Positions 62,914-64,000 of a stretch of DNA of 64,000 bases are shown here, piece by piece; position 1 is the first letter of the stretch, and the number at the start of each line of letters is the position of its first letter. The stretch spans positions 12,306-76,305 of the forward strand of contig JAPPMF010000005.1 of NCBI GenBank assembly GCA_028819195.1, in the 5' to 3' direction. The notes under the pieces are model-generated. The model saw nothing but the letters and a program-made list of their open reading frames with translations, did no database searches and was not told the origin of the DNA. The stretch is from Bin55 sp028819195. Its GTDB lineage: Bacteria > Pseudomonadota > Gammaproteobacteria > Pseudomonadales > Azotimanducaceae. The position numbers and the translations under genes were made by a program.

Positions 62914-62943
62914 AGTTTGGGAGCCTAAGTTAGGACCCCTTGG

Positions 62944-62970
62944 AGCAACCGTGGGATCTTCCCGGTTGCT
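62944..62970. other. strong stem-loop between the two EF-hand genes
   Basis: AGCAACC (62944-62950) pairs with GGTTGCT (62964-62970), and an inner GGGA pairs with TCCC around a 3-base loop. No T-run follows, so it is not a standard terminator. It may stabilise or process the mRNA or set different levels of the two genes. Confidence 0.55.
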
Positions 62971-63006
62971 AATGTAAATTACTACCATAAAAAGGCAGGA
63001 ATCGCC

Positions 63007-63702
63007 ATGAAAACAAACACCCTTAGTTTAGCAGTTACCCTCCTAGTAACCGCTGCTTTACTCTCAATTTCCACTACGGCACAAGAACGCGAAGTCCGTT
63101 GGACCGCGTCAAGTAGTCAAGGTTGGCAAGGTTTTAACATCAAAGACATCAGAGAATCATCTGATGAAGCATTTGATCTTCTGGATGCAAACGACAACGG
63201 CAGAATTACCCTTGATGAAATCGACATTGACTTCGAGAATCTATCGGAAGAAGAAGCCCGAAATATGCGCCGGCGGGTTAATCTCGCGCGTGGAAGGTTC
63301 ATGAAATGGGACGCTGAAATTGATCGCTTCGATATCGCCGACACAAATAAAGACGCAGTACTTGATCGCTCCGAACGCGAAAATGAAGACAAGAGCGTCC
63401 GTACACATCTACTGCAATTGGGATTAGATGAGCTTGATACGGATAAAAACGGTAGTATTGATCGACAAGAATTTGGGGCTCATTTAGCCGATATCGAAAC
63501 CTTGGATGAAGATGGCAATGGGTACCTCACGCGGGAAGAGTTAGCAAATGCCGAAGATTCAGACACGGTTCGCTCCGCCCTTGGCCGTGCGTATGAGTAC
63601 AGGTGGGCAGTTGAAAAGGTAATGGAAAGGCGCGCGGCGGTAGAAGCAGCCGATCGCCAAAAAAGTGCCGACGAAACTGCGGAAAAACAAAAACGTAACT
63701 GA
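63007..63702 (+). CDS. exported EF-hand protein, tandem paralog
   Basis: The product has 231 residues with a signal peptide (MKTNTLSLAVTLLVTAALLS) and four EF-hand loops at residues 60-71 (DANDNGRITLDE), 112-123 (DTNKDAVLDRSE), 144-155 (DTDKNGSIDRQE) and 167-178 (DEDGNGYLTREE). The sequence from GFNIKDIRE to EIDIDF is almost the same as in the upstream gene. AGGA lies about 8 bases before the ATG. The C-terminal part is a charged helix rich in Glu, Arg and Lys. The tandem arrangement points to duplication. Confidence 0.85.
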   Translation: MKTNTLSLAVTLLVTAALLSISTTAQEREVRWTASSSQGWQGFNIKDIRESSDEAFDLLDANDNGRITLDEIDIDFENLSEEEARNMRRRVNLARGRFMKWDAEIDRFDIADTNKDAVLDRSERENEDKSVRTHLLQLGLDELDTDKNGSIDRQEFGAHLADIETLDEDGNGYLTREELANAEDSDTVRSALGRAYEYRWAVEKVMERRAAVEAADRQKSADETAEKQKRN

Positions 63703-64000
63703 ATTCTTGAACGGATTCCAGAAACCGTTCGCGATAAATTTGATTGGTATGTCTCTGACGTTCTCACAGCCGAGTCTCCGAAAACGAAGAATCGAACGCT
63801 AACAGGAACAAATGTGATTATCAGTTTCACCAATGCGTTAGGTTGTTACATTGGTTAGATAAACAAAGGAAATTTTTTTCAAATACGTAAATAATTAGTA
63901 CGTTTCCATTAATTTTAATTCACGGAATCACAATGAAATCAATTACTGGAATGTGTGTATAAATTGATTGAGACAATAAATTTGAAAAAAATTTAGTCAT
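63703..64000. other. right-edge stretch without a convincing gene
   Basis: The DNA becomes very AT-rich after the second EF-hand gene. No confident gene, terminator or repeat is seen before the window ends. Confidence 0.4.

Noticed and set aside
1..64000. tRNA, rRNA, CRISPR array or replication origin
   Set aside because: No T-loop-like tRNA pattern, rRNA signature, regularly spaced repeats or DnaA-box cluster was noticed when reading by eye. A dedicated scan could still find one.

Overview
The window reads as chromosomal DNA of a Gram-negative, probably gammaproteobacterial, free-living heterotroph. The reasons are a 13-gene complex I operon with fused nuoCD, mpl, apaG, clpB behind a heat-shock-type promoter, a TRAP transporter, a qmcA/nfeD pair, signal peptides, lipoboxes and barrel-like outer-membrane proteins. 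The DNA is AT-rich by eye. I cannot name the genus from sequence alone. No rRNA, tRNA, CRISPR array or intact insertion sequence was seen.

Layout. 0-6 kb: two paralogous membrane proteins and the murein-recycling ligase Mpl on +, then an acyl-CoA dehydrogenase translationally coupled to an acyltransferase on -. 6-6.6 kb: a probable gene relic ending in a strong terminator. 6.7-17.8 kb: two large exported proteins of about 807 residues built of carboxypeptidase-regulatory-like repeats. They flank a thioredoxin-fold gene cut by an in-frame TGA, a frameshifted lipoprotein gene, and an apaG-dctP-dctQ-dctM operon on -. 17.9-33.9 kb: an exported hypothetical protein and the complete nuoA-N operon on -. 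34-41.7 kb: an accessory island with two membrane proteins, a type II restriction-modification pair, a group of membrane-anchored proteins sharing a duplicated 'WTY...TVGPE' module, several frame-broken genes and a gene-poor stretch that may hold a relic. 41.8-48.1 kb: a cupin protein, clpB, a frameshifted SAM methyltransferase and qmcA/nfeD. 48.3-54.4 kb: nadE, an exported metallo-beta-lactamase-fold protein that has lost its metal ligands, a 38-residue THX-like ribosomal protein, a membrane protein, an HExxH protein and a CDF cation exporter. 54.5-60.2 kb (-): MFS-acyltransferase fusion, GNAT, RibH-like protein, GH20 hexosaminidase and an N-acetylhexosamine-kinase-like protein. 60.7-63.7 kb: two tandem paralogous outer-membrane-like proteins and two tandem paralogous exported EF-hand proteins.

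How the genes work together. The nuo operon is complete and tightly coupled, giving a proton-pumping NADH:quinone oxidoreductase. The GH20 enzyme overlaps the kinase gene and lacks a signal peptide, so it could release amino sugars in the cytoplasm for phosphorylation; Mpl recycles murein peptide, so amino-sugar and wall recycling is a plausible theme. The envelope is heavily represented among accessory genes.

The main oddity is that several accessory genes carry a single frame lesion (two in-frame stops and three frameshifts, each repairable by one added base), whereas the core genes are intact. This is either ongoing gene decay or consensus error at short homopolymers; raw reads would decide. 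The best candidate for something undescribed is the 36.8-39.6 kb group of anchored proteins with the recently duplicated module.
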